Below, piece by piece: positions 18,624 to 26,492 of a DNA stretch of 64,000 nt. This DNA is from Tardiphaga sp. (lineage in GTDB: Bacteria; Pseudomonadota; Alphaproteobacteria; Rhizobiales; Xanthobacteraceae): contig NZ_JAQGJT010000025.1 of the NCBI RefSeq assembly GCF_028290495.1, forward strand, positions 1 to 64,000, read 5' to 3'. A model generated the notes under the pieces. The model did not search any database, was not told where the DNA came from, and saw only the letters and a list, made by a program, of their open reading frames with translations. A program made the position numbers and the translations under genes. Position 1 is the stretch's first letter; each line of letters opens with the position of its first letter.

Positions 18624-18707
18624 CGTCGTTGCGAGGAGCCCTTGCGACGAAGCAATCCAGTCTTCGCTTGCGGCTCTCTGGATTGCTTCGCTACGCTCGC
18701 AACGACG
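18624..18707. repeat. REP-like palindromic repeat, copy 2
   Basis: Outer arms CGTCGTTGCGA (18624-18634) and TCGCAACGACG (18697-18707). Compared with copies 1, 3 and 4 both arms carry a paired change (A to G left, T to C right), so the hairpin is kept. Confidence 0.87.
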
Positions 18708-18736
18708 ACCGATAGGATTTAGCAAGGCCGGCGATC

Positions 18737-19114
18737 ATGATGAATTACGTTCTGGTGTTTATCGGCGGCGGTCTTGGCTCGACCTTGCGCCATACGGTCA
18801 ACATGGTCAGCGCGCGGACCCTCGGCACCGCGTTTCCGTGGGGCACCTTCCTGATCAACATTACCGGCTCGATTGTGATGGGACTGATTGCCGGTTACCT
18901 CGTCTTCAAGGGGCAGGCGTCGCAGCCGTGGCGGCTGTTTCTGATGACCGGTATTCTCGGCGGCTACACCACCTTCTCGGCGTTTTCGCTCGATACTGCA
19001 CTGCTGTACGAGCGCGGCGAGATCGGGCTGGCGCTGCTGTACGTGCTGGGTTCGGTCGGGCTGGCGATCGCCGGCCTGTTTGCGGGCCTGGCGCTGGTCC
19101 GGCATTTCACCTGA
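18737..19114 (+). CDS. crcB: Fluoride efflux channel CrcB/Fluc
   Basis: 125 residues with four membrane segments. Exports fluoride across the inner membrane as a dual-topology dimer. Signatures: GGGLGSTLRH near the start, the GTFLINITGSIVMG segment (central Asn) in TM2 and GILGGYTTFSAFS in TM3, including the Phe-box and Na+-site region. No fluoride riboswitch was found; the region upstream is occupied by the repeat. ATG 18737 is followed by a second ATG. Confidence 0.93.
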   Translation: MMNYVLVFIGGGLGSTLRHTVNMVSARTLGTAFPWGTFLINITGSIVMGLIAGYLVFKGQASQPWRLFLMTGILGGYTTFSAFSLDTALLYERGEIGLALLYVLGSVGLAIAGLFAGLALVRHFT

Positions 19115-19131
19115 GCCGTTGCAGCGGGTGA

Positions 19132-19146
19132 TGTTATAATATAACA
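19132..19146. promoter_or_regulatory. Zur box upstream of the zinc operon
   Basis: TGTTATA-A-TATAACA, a 15-base perfect palindrome around a central A, matching the alphaproteobacterial Zur operator. It ends 48 bases before the small His-rich gene. A longer copy lies at 38080-38100. Confidence 0.8.
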
Positions 19147-19194
19147 AATGGACAGGGCGGCCGCGGCCGCCGCTTTGTTCGTCCAGGCGTATCG

Positions 19195-19371
19195 ATGGCC
19201 CATTCGCACACCCACCACACCCATTCGCACCATCACCACGATCCCCTTGCGCCACACCCCGCGCAGCCGGCGCCGTGGTCGATCCTGCGCATGACCCTGC
19301 TGGCGCGGCTTGGCGCGGCCGTTCTGGTCAGCGCCGCGATGTGGGCGGTCGTGCTGACGGCGATGCGCTGA
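19195..19371 (+). CDS. Small His-rich membrane protein in the zinc operon
   Basis: 58 residues, below the usual gene-calling size. Residues 1-16 read MAHSHTHHTHSHHHHD, with nine His in the first 15; His21 follows. Residues 34-56 (TLLARLGAAVLVSAAM onwards) form one membrane helix. The stop overlaps the znuC start by one base (TGATG), so translation is coupled. Position directly after the Zur box and before znuCBA suggests a zinc-binding accessory of the importer. No named family is recognised. The ribosome-binding site is weak (AGG), but the frame is supported by the overlap and the His tract. Confidence 0.8.
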   Translation: MAHSHTHHTHSHHHHDPLAPHPAQPAPWSILRMTLLARLGAAVLVSAAMWAVVLTAMR

Positions 19372-20126
19372 TGACCGCGCAACTGACCTTCTCCGACGTC
19401 ACGCTGGGCTATGACCGCCATCCGGCGGTGCATCACCTCAATGGCGAGATCGCCGCGGGCGCCTTGCTCGCGGTCGTCGGTCCCAACGGCGCCGGCAAGT
19501 CGACGCTGTTTCGCGGCATCGTCGGCATCCTGAAGCCGCTGGCGGGGACCATCGGGCTTGGCGACCTCAAGCCGCGCGAGATCGCCTATCTCCCGCAAAG
19601 CGTCGATATCGACCGCACGTTCCCGATCTCGGTGTTCGATTTCGTCGGCACCGGCCTGTGGCGCTCCACCGGCCTGTTCGGCGGGCTTGGCCGCAAGGCC
19701 GGCCAGCAGATCGGGCAGGCGCTGGCCGCGGTCGGCCTCACCGGCTTCGAGAACCGCACCATCGGGACGCTGTCCGGCGGCCAGATGCAACGCATGTTGT
19801 TCGCCCGCGTGCTGCTGCAGGACGCCCGCGTTATCGTGCTGGACGAGCCTTTCAACGCGATCGACGCCAAGACCTCCACCGACCTGATCGGGCTTGTCAG
19901 GCACTGGCACGCCGAGCGGCGCACCGTGCTGGCCGCGCTGCATGACATGGAACTGGTGCGCGACAATTTCCCGGAAACGCTGCTGCTGGCCAGGGGCGCG
20001 GTGGCGTGGGGCGCGACGCGCGAGGTGCTGACGGCAGACAACCTGCTGGAAGCGCGGCGGATGTGCGAGGCGTTCGACGACGGCGCCTCGGCCTGCGTCG
20101 TCGATGCCAGACCGCGGGCGGCCTGA
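19371..20126 (+). CDS. znuC: Zinc ABC transporter ATP-binding protein
   Basis: 251 residues from ATG 19371. Hydrolyses ATP to drive zinc uptake with ZnuB and ZnuA. Walker A GPNGAGKS (about 37-44), Q-loop AYLPQS, signature LSGGQ (about 134), Walker B VIVLDEPF (about 155) and the switch His in LHDMELV. It starts inside the stop of the His-rich gene and ends 4 bases before znuB. An upstream in-frame extension to 19275 is the shadow of the His-rich gene. Confidence 0.93.
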   Translation: MTAQLTFSDVTLGYDRHPAVHHLNGEIAAGALLAVVGPNGAGKSTLFRGIVGILKPLAGTIGLGDLKPREIAYLPQSVDIDRTFPISVFDFVGTGLWRSTGLFGGLGRKAGQQIGQALAAVGLTGFENRTIGTLSGGQMQRMLFARVLLQDARVIVLDEPFNAIDAKTSTDLIGLVRHWHAERRTVLAALHDMELVRDNFPETLLLARGAVAWGATREVLTADNLLEARRMCEAFDDGASACVVDARPRAA

Positions 20127-20130
20127 GCGC

Positions 20131-21000
20131 ATGATCTATGACGTGCTGATCGCGCCCTTTGTCGATTTCGAATTCATGCGCCGGGCGCTGGCTGGCGTGG
20201 TCGCGCTCGCGCTCGGCGGCGCGCCGGTCGGCGTGTTCCTGATGCTGCGCCGGATGAGCCTGGTCGGCGACGCCATGGCGCATGCAATCCTGCCGGGCGC
20301 CGCTGTCGGCTTCCTGTTCTCCGGGCTCAACCTGTTCGCGATGACCTTTGGCGGGCTGATTGCCGGCTTCTCGGTGGCGCTACTCGCGGGCCTCGTCTCG
20401 CGCGTGACCGAGATCAAGGAGGATGCTTCGCTCGCGGCCTTCTATCTGGTCTCGCTGGCGCTCGGCGTCACCATCGTTTCCATGAACGGCACCAACATCG
20501 ACCTGCTGCACGTGCTGTTCGGCAATATTCTGGCGATGGACGACCAGACGCTGCTGGTGATCGCCTTCAACGCCACCATCACGCTGCTGGTGATGGCGGT
20601 GATCTATCGCCCGCTGGTGATTGAATGCGTCGATCCGGTGTTCCTGCGCACGGTGTCGCGGGCCGGTGCGCCAGCGCATCTGGCGTTTCTGGCGCTGGTC
20701 GTCATCAATCTCGTCAACGGCTTCCATGCGCTCGGCACGCTGCTGGCGGTGGGGCTGATGGTGCTGCCGGCCGGCATCGCGCGGTTCTGGTCGCGCGACA
20801 TCACCGGCATGATGGTGATCGCGGTCGCCAGCGCCATGCTGTCGGGCTATCTCGGCCTGGTACTGTCGTTTCAGACCAAGGTGCCGTCGGGCCCGGCGGT
20901 CATTCTGGTGGCAGCCGCGCTGTATGTGATTTCAGTTCTGTTTGGCCGTGTCAGCGGACTGGTGCGGCAGTTGTTTCCCGGCCGGCATCTGGAAGCGTAG
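20131..21000 (+). CDS. znuB: Zinc ABC transporter permease
   Basis: 289 residues from ATG 20131. ABC-3 family permease with about eight membrane helices; the family pattern RRMSLVGDAMAHAILPGAAVG near residue 35 is the cytoplasmic coupling region. It forms the inner-membrane channel with ZnuC and receives zinc from ZnuA. Four bases separate it from znuC and eight from znuA. Confidence 0.92.
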   Translation: MIYDVLIAPFVDFEFMRRALAGVVALALGGAPVGVFLMLRRMSLVGDAMAHAILPGAAVGFLFSGLNLFAMTFGGLIAGFSVALLAGLVSRVTEIKEDASLAAFYLVSLALGVTIVSMNGTNIDLLHVLFGNILAMDDQTLLVIAFNATITLLVMAVIYRPLVIECVDPVFLRTVSRAGAPAHLAFLALVVINLVNGFHALGTLLAVGLMVLPAGIARFWSRDITGMMVIAVASAMLSGYLGLVLSFQTKVPSGPAVILVAAALYVISVLFGRVSGLVRQLFPGRHLEA

Positions 21001-21008
21001 GAGCGATC

Positions 21009-21887
21009 ATGCGGCGTATAGGCTATTCGATGGTCTATGCGGTGGCGCTGTTGTTCGCGTCGGCGGCCGCGTCGTTTGCGCAGGACAGGATCGATGTCGT
21101 CGCCAGTTTCTCGATCCTCGGTGATCTCGTCAAAAACGTCGGCGGGGATCGCGTCAGCATCACCACACTGGTCGGCCCCAACGGCGACGCGCACGTCTAT
21201 ACGCCGTCGCCGCAGGACGCCAAAAAGATCACCGATGCGAAGCTCGTCGTGGTCAACGGGCTCGGCTTCGAGGGCTGGCTGCCGCGGCTGGTGAAGTCCT
21301 CCGGCGGACAGGCGGTGATCGTCATGGCCTCCGACGGCATCGCGGAGCGCATTTTGGGCACCCGCACCGATCCGCATGGCTGGCAGTCGGTGGTCAATGC
21401 CAAGGCCTATGTCAGCAATATCCGCGAGGCGCTGGTCGCGGTCGATCCGGCAGGGGCTGCGACCTACAAGGCCAATGCGACGGCCTATCTGGCGAAGCTG
21501 GACGCGCTCGACGGCGAGGTGCGGGCCGCGGTGGCCTCGATCCCCGAAGGACGTCGCCAGGTGATCTCGACCCACGATGCCTTCGGGTATTTCGCCGATG
21601 CCTATGGCATCGGTTTTGTTGCGCCGCAGGGCGTCTCGACCGATTCCGAACCCAGTGCGCGGGATCTCGCGGCGATCATCAGCCAGATCAAGGCAGCCAA
21701 GATTCCCGCGGTTTTCCTCGAAAACATCAGCGACCCCCGCCTGATGCGCCGGATCAGCGCCGAGACCGGGGCGAAGATCGGCGGAACGCTGTATTCGGAC
21801 AGCCTGACGGCGGAAAACGGCGACGCCCCCACTTACATTGACATGGTCAGGCACAATATAAAGACGCTGACGAGCGCGCTGAATTAA
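21009..21887 (+). CDS. znuA: Zinc ABC transporter substrate-binding protein
   Basis: 292 residues. Signal peptide 1-24 (cleavage SFA-Q), then a cluster A-I metal-binding protein. Likely ligands: His62 (GDAHVYTPSP), His123 (DPHGW), His189 (STHDAFGYF) and Asp264 (LYSDSL). The His-rich flexible loop usual in ZnuA between the first two His is absent, so it is also compatible with manganese; the Zur box argues for zinc. Periplasmic. The small His-rich protein of the same operon could supply the missing His-rich element. Confidence 0.9.
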   Translation: MRRIGYSMVYAVALLFASAAASFAQDRIDVVASFSILGDLVKNVGGDRVSITTLVGPNGDAHVYTPSPQDAKKITDAKLVVVNGLGFEGWLPRLVKSSGGQAVIVMASDGIAERILGTRTDPHGWQSVVNAKAYVSNIREALVAVDPAGAATYKANATAYLAKLDALDGEVRAAVASIPEGRRQVISTHDAFGYFADAYGIGFVAPQGVSTDSEPSARDLAAIISQIKAAKIPAVFLENISDPRLMRRISAETGAKIGGTLYSDSLTAENGDAPTYIDMVRHNIKTLTSALN

Positions 21888-21955
21888 CCAGCGCGGGGGC
21901 ACCCCTGCCGCCGGCGCGCTGCCAATACCCCGCCCGATACAATGCCGGAGTGACC

Positions 21956-23008
21956 ATGTCTGAAGCGACTGCCGCCAAAATTCCCGTGACCGTGCTGACC
22001 GGCTATCTCGGCGCCGGCAAGACCACGCTCCTGAACCGCATCCTGTCGGAGAACCACGGCAAGAAATACGCCGTGATCGTCAACGAATTCGGCGAGATCG
22101 GCATCGACAATGACCTGATCATCGGCGCCGACGAAGAAGTCTTCGAGATGAACAACGGCTGCGTCTGCTGCACCGTGCGCGGCGATCTGGTGCGCATTCT
22201 CGACGGCCTGATGAAGCGCAAGGGTAAGTTCGACGCCATCATTCTGGAGACCACCGGCCTCGCCGATCCAGCCCCCGTGGCGCAGACCTTCTTCGTCGAT
22301 GAAGACGTGCAGTTGCACACCCGCCTCGACGCGGTGGTGACGGTGGCCGACGCCAAGTGGCTGAGCGAGCGGCTCAAGGACGCGCCGGAAGCCAAGAACC
22401 AGATCGCTTTCGCCGACGTGATCGTGCTCAACAAGATCGATCTGGTATCGAAGCCCGAACTGGCCGAAGTCGAAGCCCGCATCCGCGCCATCAATCCCTA
22501 TGCGAAGCTGCACCGCACCGAGCGCGCGCAGGTCAAATTGTCCGATGTGCTGGAGCAGGGCGCCTTCGATCTTGAGCGTATTCTGGAGATCGAGCCGGAA
22601 TTCCTCAATGCCGGCGATGGTCACGACCACGATCATCACGACCACGGTCATGACCATCATCACCACGGCCATGATCACGGCCACGGCGGCGTGAAGCACT
22701 ATCACGACGAGGACATGCAATCGCTGTCGCTGCGCACCGACAAGGCGCTCGACGCCTCGACTTTCATGCCTTGGCTGCAGGGGCTCGTCGCCGCAGAAGG
22801 CGCCAAGATCCTGCGCTCCAAGGGCATCCTGTCGTTCCACGGCGACGATGACCGCTACGTGTTCCAGGGCGTGCACATGATGCTGGAAGGCGATCACCAG
22901 CGCGCCTGGAAGGATGGCGAGAAGCGCGAGAGCCGTCTCGTCTTCATCGGTCGCGATCTGCCGGAGCAGGCGATCCGCGACGGCTTCGCCAACTGCATTC
23001 CCGCCTGA
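21956..23008 (+). CDS. COG0523 (CobW/ZNG1-type) metal-chaperone GTPase
   Basis: 350 residues from ATG 21956. Walker A GYLGAGKTT (16-24), the metal motif GCVCC (68-72), Walker B-like ETTGLADP, and NKID (about 158). Between the GTPase and C-terminal domains lies a His/Asp tract (about 221-253, GHDHDHHDHGHDHHHHGHDH). The family moves zinc or cobalt to client proteins using GTP. It begins 68 bases after znuA and its stop overlaps the WD40 start, so it belongs to the zinc block functionally. No second Zur box was seen before it. Confidence 0.9.
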   Translation: MSEATAAKIPVTVLTGYLGAGKTTLLNRILSENHGKKYAVIVNEFGEIGIDNDLIIGADEEVFEMNNGCVCCTVRGDLVRILDGLMKRKGKFDAIILETTGLADPAPVAQTFFVDEDVQLHTRLDAVVTVADAKWLSERLKDAPEAKNQIAFADVIVLNKIDLVSKPELAEVEARIRAINPYAKLHRTERAQVKLSDVLEQGAFDLERILEIEPEFLNAGDGHDHDHHDHGHDHHHHGHDHGHGGVKHYHDEDMQSLSLRTDKALDASTFMPWLQGLVAAEGAKILRSKGILSFHGDDDRYVFQGVHMMLEGDHQRAWKDGEKRESRLVFIGRDLPEQAIRDGFANCIPA

Positions 23009-24024
23009 TGTCGGACTTCAACCCCCTGCAGGAGCAGGAATCCATCGTCTCGGTTACCGACCGCGTGCGTCCCGTGACGATTGGCGCGGCGGTTGTCGCC
23101 GTGCATTTTCTCGGCGACAAGGCCGCGTTCGTCTGCGCCGAGGAAAATGTCGTGCTGGTCGATGAGATCGGCCGGAGCGTTGTCGCCGTGCATGGCGGTG
23201 GCATTCTGTGCACCGCGGCCGATGACCTGCGGCTGCTGATAGGCGGCGACGACGGCAAGCTGGTCGAGCTGAATCGCAACGGCGATGTCACGGTGCTCGC
23301 CACCGACGCCAAGCGCCGCTGGATCGACAATGTCGCCGTGCATCCCGACGGCGCGGTGGCGTGGTCGGCCGGCAAGACGGCGTTCGTGCGCAGCCCCAAG
23401 GGCGAAGTGAAATCGCTCGACGTGCCCTCGACCGTCGGCGGCGTGGCGTTTGCGCCGAAGGGCCTGCGGATCGGCATCGCGCACTACAACGGCGTGACGC
23501 TGTGGTTTCCCAACATGGCGGCGAAGCCCGAAATTCTGGAATGGGCCGGCTCGCATCTCGGCGTCACCTTCAGTCCGGACAACAAGTTCCTCGTTACCGC
23601 GATGCACGAGCCGGCGCTGCACGGCTGGCGGCTGTCGGATAGCAAGCACATGCGGATGACCGGCTATCCGGCGCGCGTGCGCTCGATATCCTGGACCACC
23701 GGCGGCAAGGCGCTGGCGACCTCCGGCGCCGACAGCGTGATCGTCTGGCCGTTCGGCAGCAAGGACGGTCCGATGGGCAAGGAGCCCGGCATGCTGGCGC
23801 CGCTCAAGGCCAAGGTGACGATGGTCGCCTGCCATCCGAAGCAGGAAATTCTCGCCTGCGGCTACAGCAACGGCACCATCCTGATGGTGCGGCTGACCGA
23901 CGGCGCCGAGATTCTGGTGCGCGCCAACAAGGGCGAGCCGGTGACGGCGCTCGGCTGGAACGCCAGGGGCACGCTGCTGGCTTTTGCCGATCAGAACGGC
24001 GACGCTGGCCTGTTGGAGATTTGA
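23008..24024 (+). CDS. WD40 repeat protein coupled to the COG0523 GTPase
   Basis: 338 residues, no signal peptide. Several WD40-like blades can be traced (for example AVHPDGAVAWSAGKTAFVRS, SPDNKFLVTAMHEPALHGW, SWTTGGKALATSGADSVIVW, WNARGTLLAFADQNGDAGLL), consistent with a seven-bladed propeller and no other domain. Its ATG overlaps the GTPase stop (ATGA arrangement), implying coupled translation. Propellers of this kind are protein-interaction platforms, so a partner or client adaptor for the chaperone is likely. Confidence 0.85.
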   Translation: MSDFNPLQEQESIVSVTDRVRPVTIGAAVVAVHFLGDKAAFVCAEENVVLVDEIGRSVVAVHGGGILCTAADDLRLLIGGDDGKLVELNRNGDVTVLATDAKRRWIDNVAVHPDGAVAWSAGKTAFVRSPKGEVKSLDVPSTVGGVAFAPKGLRIGIAHYNGVTLWFPNMAAKPEILEWAGSHLGVTFSPDNKFLVTAMHEPALHGWRLSDSKHMRMTGYPARVRSISWTTGGKALATSGADSVIVWPFGSKDGPMGKEPGMLAPLKAKVTMVACHPKQEILACGYSNGTILMVRLTDGAEILVRANKGEPVTALGWNARGTLLAFADQNGDAGLLEI

Positions 24025-24033
24025 CGGCCGCGA

Positions 24034-24074
24034 CTTGCTTCATCTTTTCCCGGAAGCGGGATGAGGGAAGCAAG
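24034..24074 (+). terminator. Hairpin after the WD40 gene
   Basis: CTTGCTT (24034-24040) pairs with AAGCAAG (24068-24074), with an inner TCCCG/CGGGA stem around GAAG. There is no T run, so it may be a processing or attenuating hairpin. Confidence 0.5.
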
Positions 24075-24090
24075 CGGCCTTCGCAAGTCA

Positions 24091-24141
24091 AAAAATAAAA
24101 ACGACCGGGATCGCTCCCGGCCACTGGCTTAAATGTGGAAT
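24091..24141. repeat. Inverted repeat, left arm of the acetyltransferase cassette
   Basis: Contains an A/T tract, CCGGGA-TCGC-TCCCGG (24105-24120), GCCACTGG and TTAAATGTGGAAT (24129-24141). The reverse complement matches 25048-25099, including 13 identical bases at the inner end. The T-rich side faces outward. A perfect 11-bp hairpin (GTGGAATCGCC/GGCGATTCCAC, 24135-24160) overlaps the inner end. Confidence 0.75.
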
Positions 24142-24322
24142 CGCCAAACGGCGATTCCACGGAGTTTTTGCCGCTGGCGAGATGCCCGCTTCATCACCGC
24201 AGCCCGGCAATCCAGGCTGTGGACCTGTTAACTGGGAATGATGGAAAGCGGTGATCCGGCCATGTAGATTTCCAAGCGAGCATCGGGCCGAACCGATGCA
24301 GTTACGCAAGGAAAAGCGATAA

Positions 24323-24880
24323 ATGTCGCATCAGGGTGGCGTCAGGATTGTTCACAGGCGGACGCCAGAATCCGCGGCGATGGTCGCGGAAACCAGGCGA
24401 GCAATGGCGATCACGGCCAAGCTCAATCGCCTGACATTCCATGACGTGGACGAAGTCCGGCTTCTTTTCAGCGAGCTTATCGGCAAGAAGGTAGACGACA
24501 GCTTTATACTGATCCCCCCATTCTACGCGACAGGGGGGAACGAAGTTCGCATCGGGCATCGCGTCTTCATTAATCAGAACTGCACGCTCTATGACCTCGG
24601 TGGCGTCGATATAGCCGACGACGTGATGATCGGACCGAATGTGAGCATCATCACGTCAGGCCATCCGCTCGAACCCTCGCAGCGGCGGTCGGTTACGATA
24701 GGGAAGCCCATAGTGATTGGGAGGAACGTCTGGATCGCAGCCGGGGCGACGATCATCGGAGGAGTGACCATCGGCGAAAACTCGGTCGTTGCTGCAGGCT
24801 CGGTGGTTACGAAGGACGTGCCCCCAAACACTCTTGTCGGAGGCAACCCGGCGCGGCCCATTCGCGCGCTTGGCGCCTGA
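24323..24880 (+). CDS. Sugar O-acetyltransferase, NodL/LacA/Maa family
   Basis: 185 residues. A left-handed beta-helix of hexapeptide repeats (IGHRVFINQNCTLYDLGG, then VTIGKPIVIGRNVWIAAGAT and ENSVVAAGSVVTKDVP), with the catalytic His in IITSGHPLEP. Uses acetyl-CoA on a sugar hydroxyl; acceptor unknown. The N-terminal Mac-type helix is present. Bases are less GC-rich at third positions than neighbours, and the gene is flanked by inverted repeats, which together suggest acquisition. Confidence 0.9.
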   Translation: MSHQGGVRIVHRRTPESAAMVAETRRAMAITAKLNRLTFHDVDEVRLLFSELIGKKVDDSFILIPPFYATGGNEVRIGHRVFINQNCTLYDLGGVDIADDVMIGPNVSIITSGHPLEPSQRRSVTIGKPIVIGRNVWIAAGATIIGGVTIGENSVVAAGSVVTKDVPPNTLVGGNPARPIRALGA

Positions 24881-25047
24881 GCTCAATGCGGCTGTAGCTC
24901 CGCGCTTATCAGTCTACGACCTGGCTGAAATATAAAACTTTCTCGAACCGGATAGCTCCCTTGGCCAATCCGATGCGCAGATATTTCCGGCGTGGTCGGC
25001 ACCCGCAACTTCTTATGGAATAAGGGGGCCGATGAGGGGGAGTTAAA

Positions 25048-25099
25048 ATTCCACATTTAAACTAGTGGCTGGGGGATCGCTCCCGGCCTTTTTGTTTTG
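25048..25099. repeat. Inverted repeat, right arm of the acetyltransferase cassette
   Basis: ATTCCACATTTAA (25048-25060), TAGTGGCTGGGGGATCGC and TCCCGGCC followed by a T-rich tract. It is the inverted counterpart of 24091-24141 and also forms a terminator for the plus strand. Confidence 0.75.
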
Positions 25100-25100
25100 T

Positions 25101-25200
25101 CGCTCCGGGCGCGCGCAGCTTGCGCGCGAACCCGGAATCTCGAGATGAATTACTTCGGGTTTCCGGGTCTGCGCGTGAAGACGCGCATCCCGGAATGACA
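25101..25200. repeat. Dispersed GGAATGAC-type palindromic repeat, copy A
   Basis: Contains GCGCGCGCAGCTTGCGCGCG, two CCCGGAA/TTCCGGG segments and a CATCCCGGAATGACA end. The end sequence is shared with 33010-33024 and, with one change, near 35182. Confidence 0.65.
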
Positions 25201-25212
25201 CGGAGCTTTGGT

Positions 25213-26316
25213 TTACTCCGCCGCCTGCCTGGCTTCAGCCAGCGTCGGATAGTCGGTGTAGCCCTTGGCGCCGCCGCCGTAGAAGGTCGCCTGGTCGGGC
25301 TTGTTGAGCGCCGAGCCGGTCTTCAGGCGTTCGACCAGATCGGGGTTCGAGATGAACGGCTTGCCGAAGGCGATCAGGTCGGCCTCACCGGCCGCCAGCA
25401 CCTTCTCGGCGAGCGCGAGGTCGTAGGCGTTGTTGCCGATATAGGCGCCCTTGAAGCGCTTGCGCAGGCTGGCGTAGTCGAACGGCGCGTTGTCGCGCGG
25501 GCCGCCGGTGGCGCCCTCGACGACGTGCAGATAGACAAGCTTCTCCGCGCTCAGACCGTCGACGATGTAGTCGAACAGTTTTTGCGGATCGCTGTCGATG
25601 GCGGCGTCATTGGCAGGCGTCACCGGCGAGATGCGGATGCCGGTTCTGTCGGCACCGATTTCCTTCACGACGGCTTTGGTGACTTCGAGCATCAAGCGCG
25701 CGCGATTCTCGATCGAGCCGCCATATTCGTCGGTGCGCTTGTTGGTCGAGTCGCGCGCGAACTGTTCCAGCAGGTAACCGTTGGCGGCGTGGATTTCGAC
25801 GCCGTCGAAGCCGGCTTCGATCGCGTTCTTCGCGGCAACCCGGTAATCCTCGATCAGTTCGGGAATCTCGGAAAGCTCCAGCGCGCGCGGCTCGGATGTT
25901 TCAGTGAAGGTGTTGTTGACGTAGGTCTTGCCCTTGGCGCGGATCGCGGATGGCGCGACCGGCTTGCCGTTGTTCGGCTGCAGGTCGGTGTGCGAGATGC
26001 GCCCGACGTGCCAGAGCTGGATGAAGATGTGGCCGCCCTTGGCATGCACGGCATCGGTTACTTTCTTCCAGCCGCCGATCTGTTCCTTGCTGTAGATGCC
26101 GGGGGTGTCCTGATAGCCCTGGCCCTGCTGCGAGATCTGGCTCGCTTCGGTAATCAGCAGACCCGCAGAGGCGCGCTGGGCGTAATATTCGACGGCGAGC
26201 GGATTGGGCACCAGGCCTGCGATCGCGCGGTTGCGCGTCAGCGGCGCCATCACGGTGCGGTTCGACAGGGTGATCGGGCCAAGCTTGTAGGGTTCGAAAA
26301 GTTTGGACGTGCTCAT
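25213..26316 (-). CDS. Alkene reductase, OYE class (NemA-like)
   Basis: 367 residues, FMN-dependent TIM barrel that reduces activated alkenes, nitro compounds or N-ethylmaleimide with NAD(P)H. The LFEPYKLGPITLSNRTVMAPLTR opening and GPRDNAPFDY region match the classical bacterial OYEs. The substrate pair is HAAN (GVEIHAANGYLLEQF), the His-Asn type, in contrast to the His-His type of the gene at 9920-11083. Cytosolic, apparently monocistronic. Confidence 0.92.
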   Translation of the reverse strand: MSTSKLFEPYKLGPITLSNRTVMAPLTRNRAIAGLVPNPLAVEYYAQRASAGLLITEASQISQQGQGYQDTPGIYSKEQIGGWKKVTDAVHAKGGHIFIQLWHVGRISHTDLQPNNGKPVAPSAIRAKGKTYVNNTFTETSEPRALELSEIPELIEDYRVAAKNAIEAGFDGVEIHAANGYLLEQFARDSTNKRTDEYGGSIENRARLMLEVTKAVVKEIGADRTGIRISPVTPANDAAIDSDPQKLFDYIVDGLSAEKLVYLHVVEGATGGPRDNAPFDYASLRKRFKGAYIGNNAYDLALAEKVLAAGEADLIAFGKPFISNPDLVERLKTGSALNKPDQATFYGGGAKGYTDYPTLAEARQAAE

Positions 26317-26492
26317 TTTGATTTTTCCGGGAAATGACCAATACGCTTGAAGTGTGCATTCGCGCGCGCCTTGGCAATGGCTGGCATGGCTGCATTCACG
26401 AACAGATGAAATGCACCGCGATCGCAGGATGATCGGGATAAAAATGCTTTCGGCCGCGCACCAGGCGGCCGAAACGCACCGTTGTCGGCCGC

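Noticed and set aside
18624-18736. Fluoride riboswitch before crcB
   Set aside because: The 5' region is filled by the REP-like repeat and the expected crcB-motif pseudoknot elements were not found.
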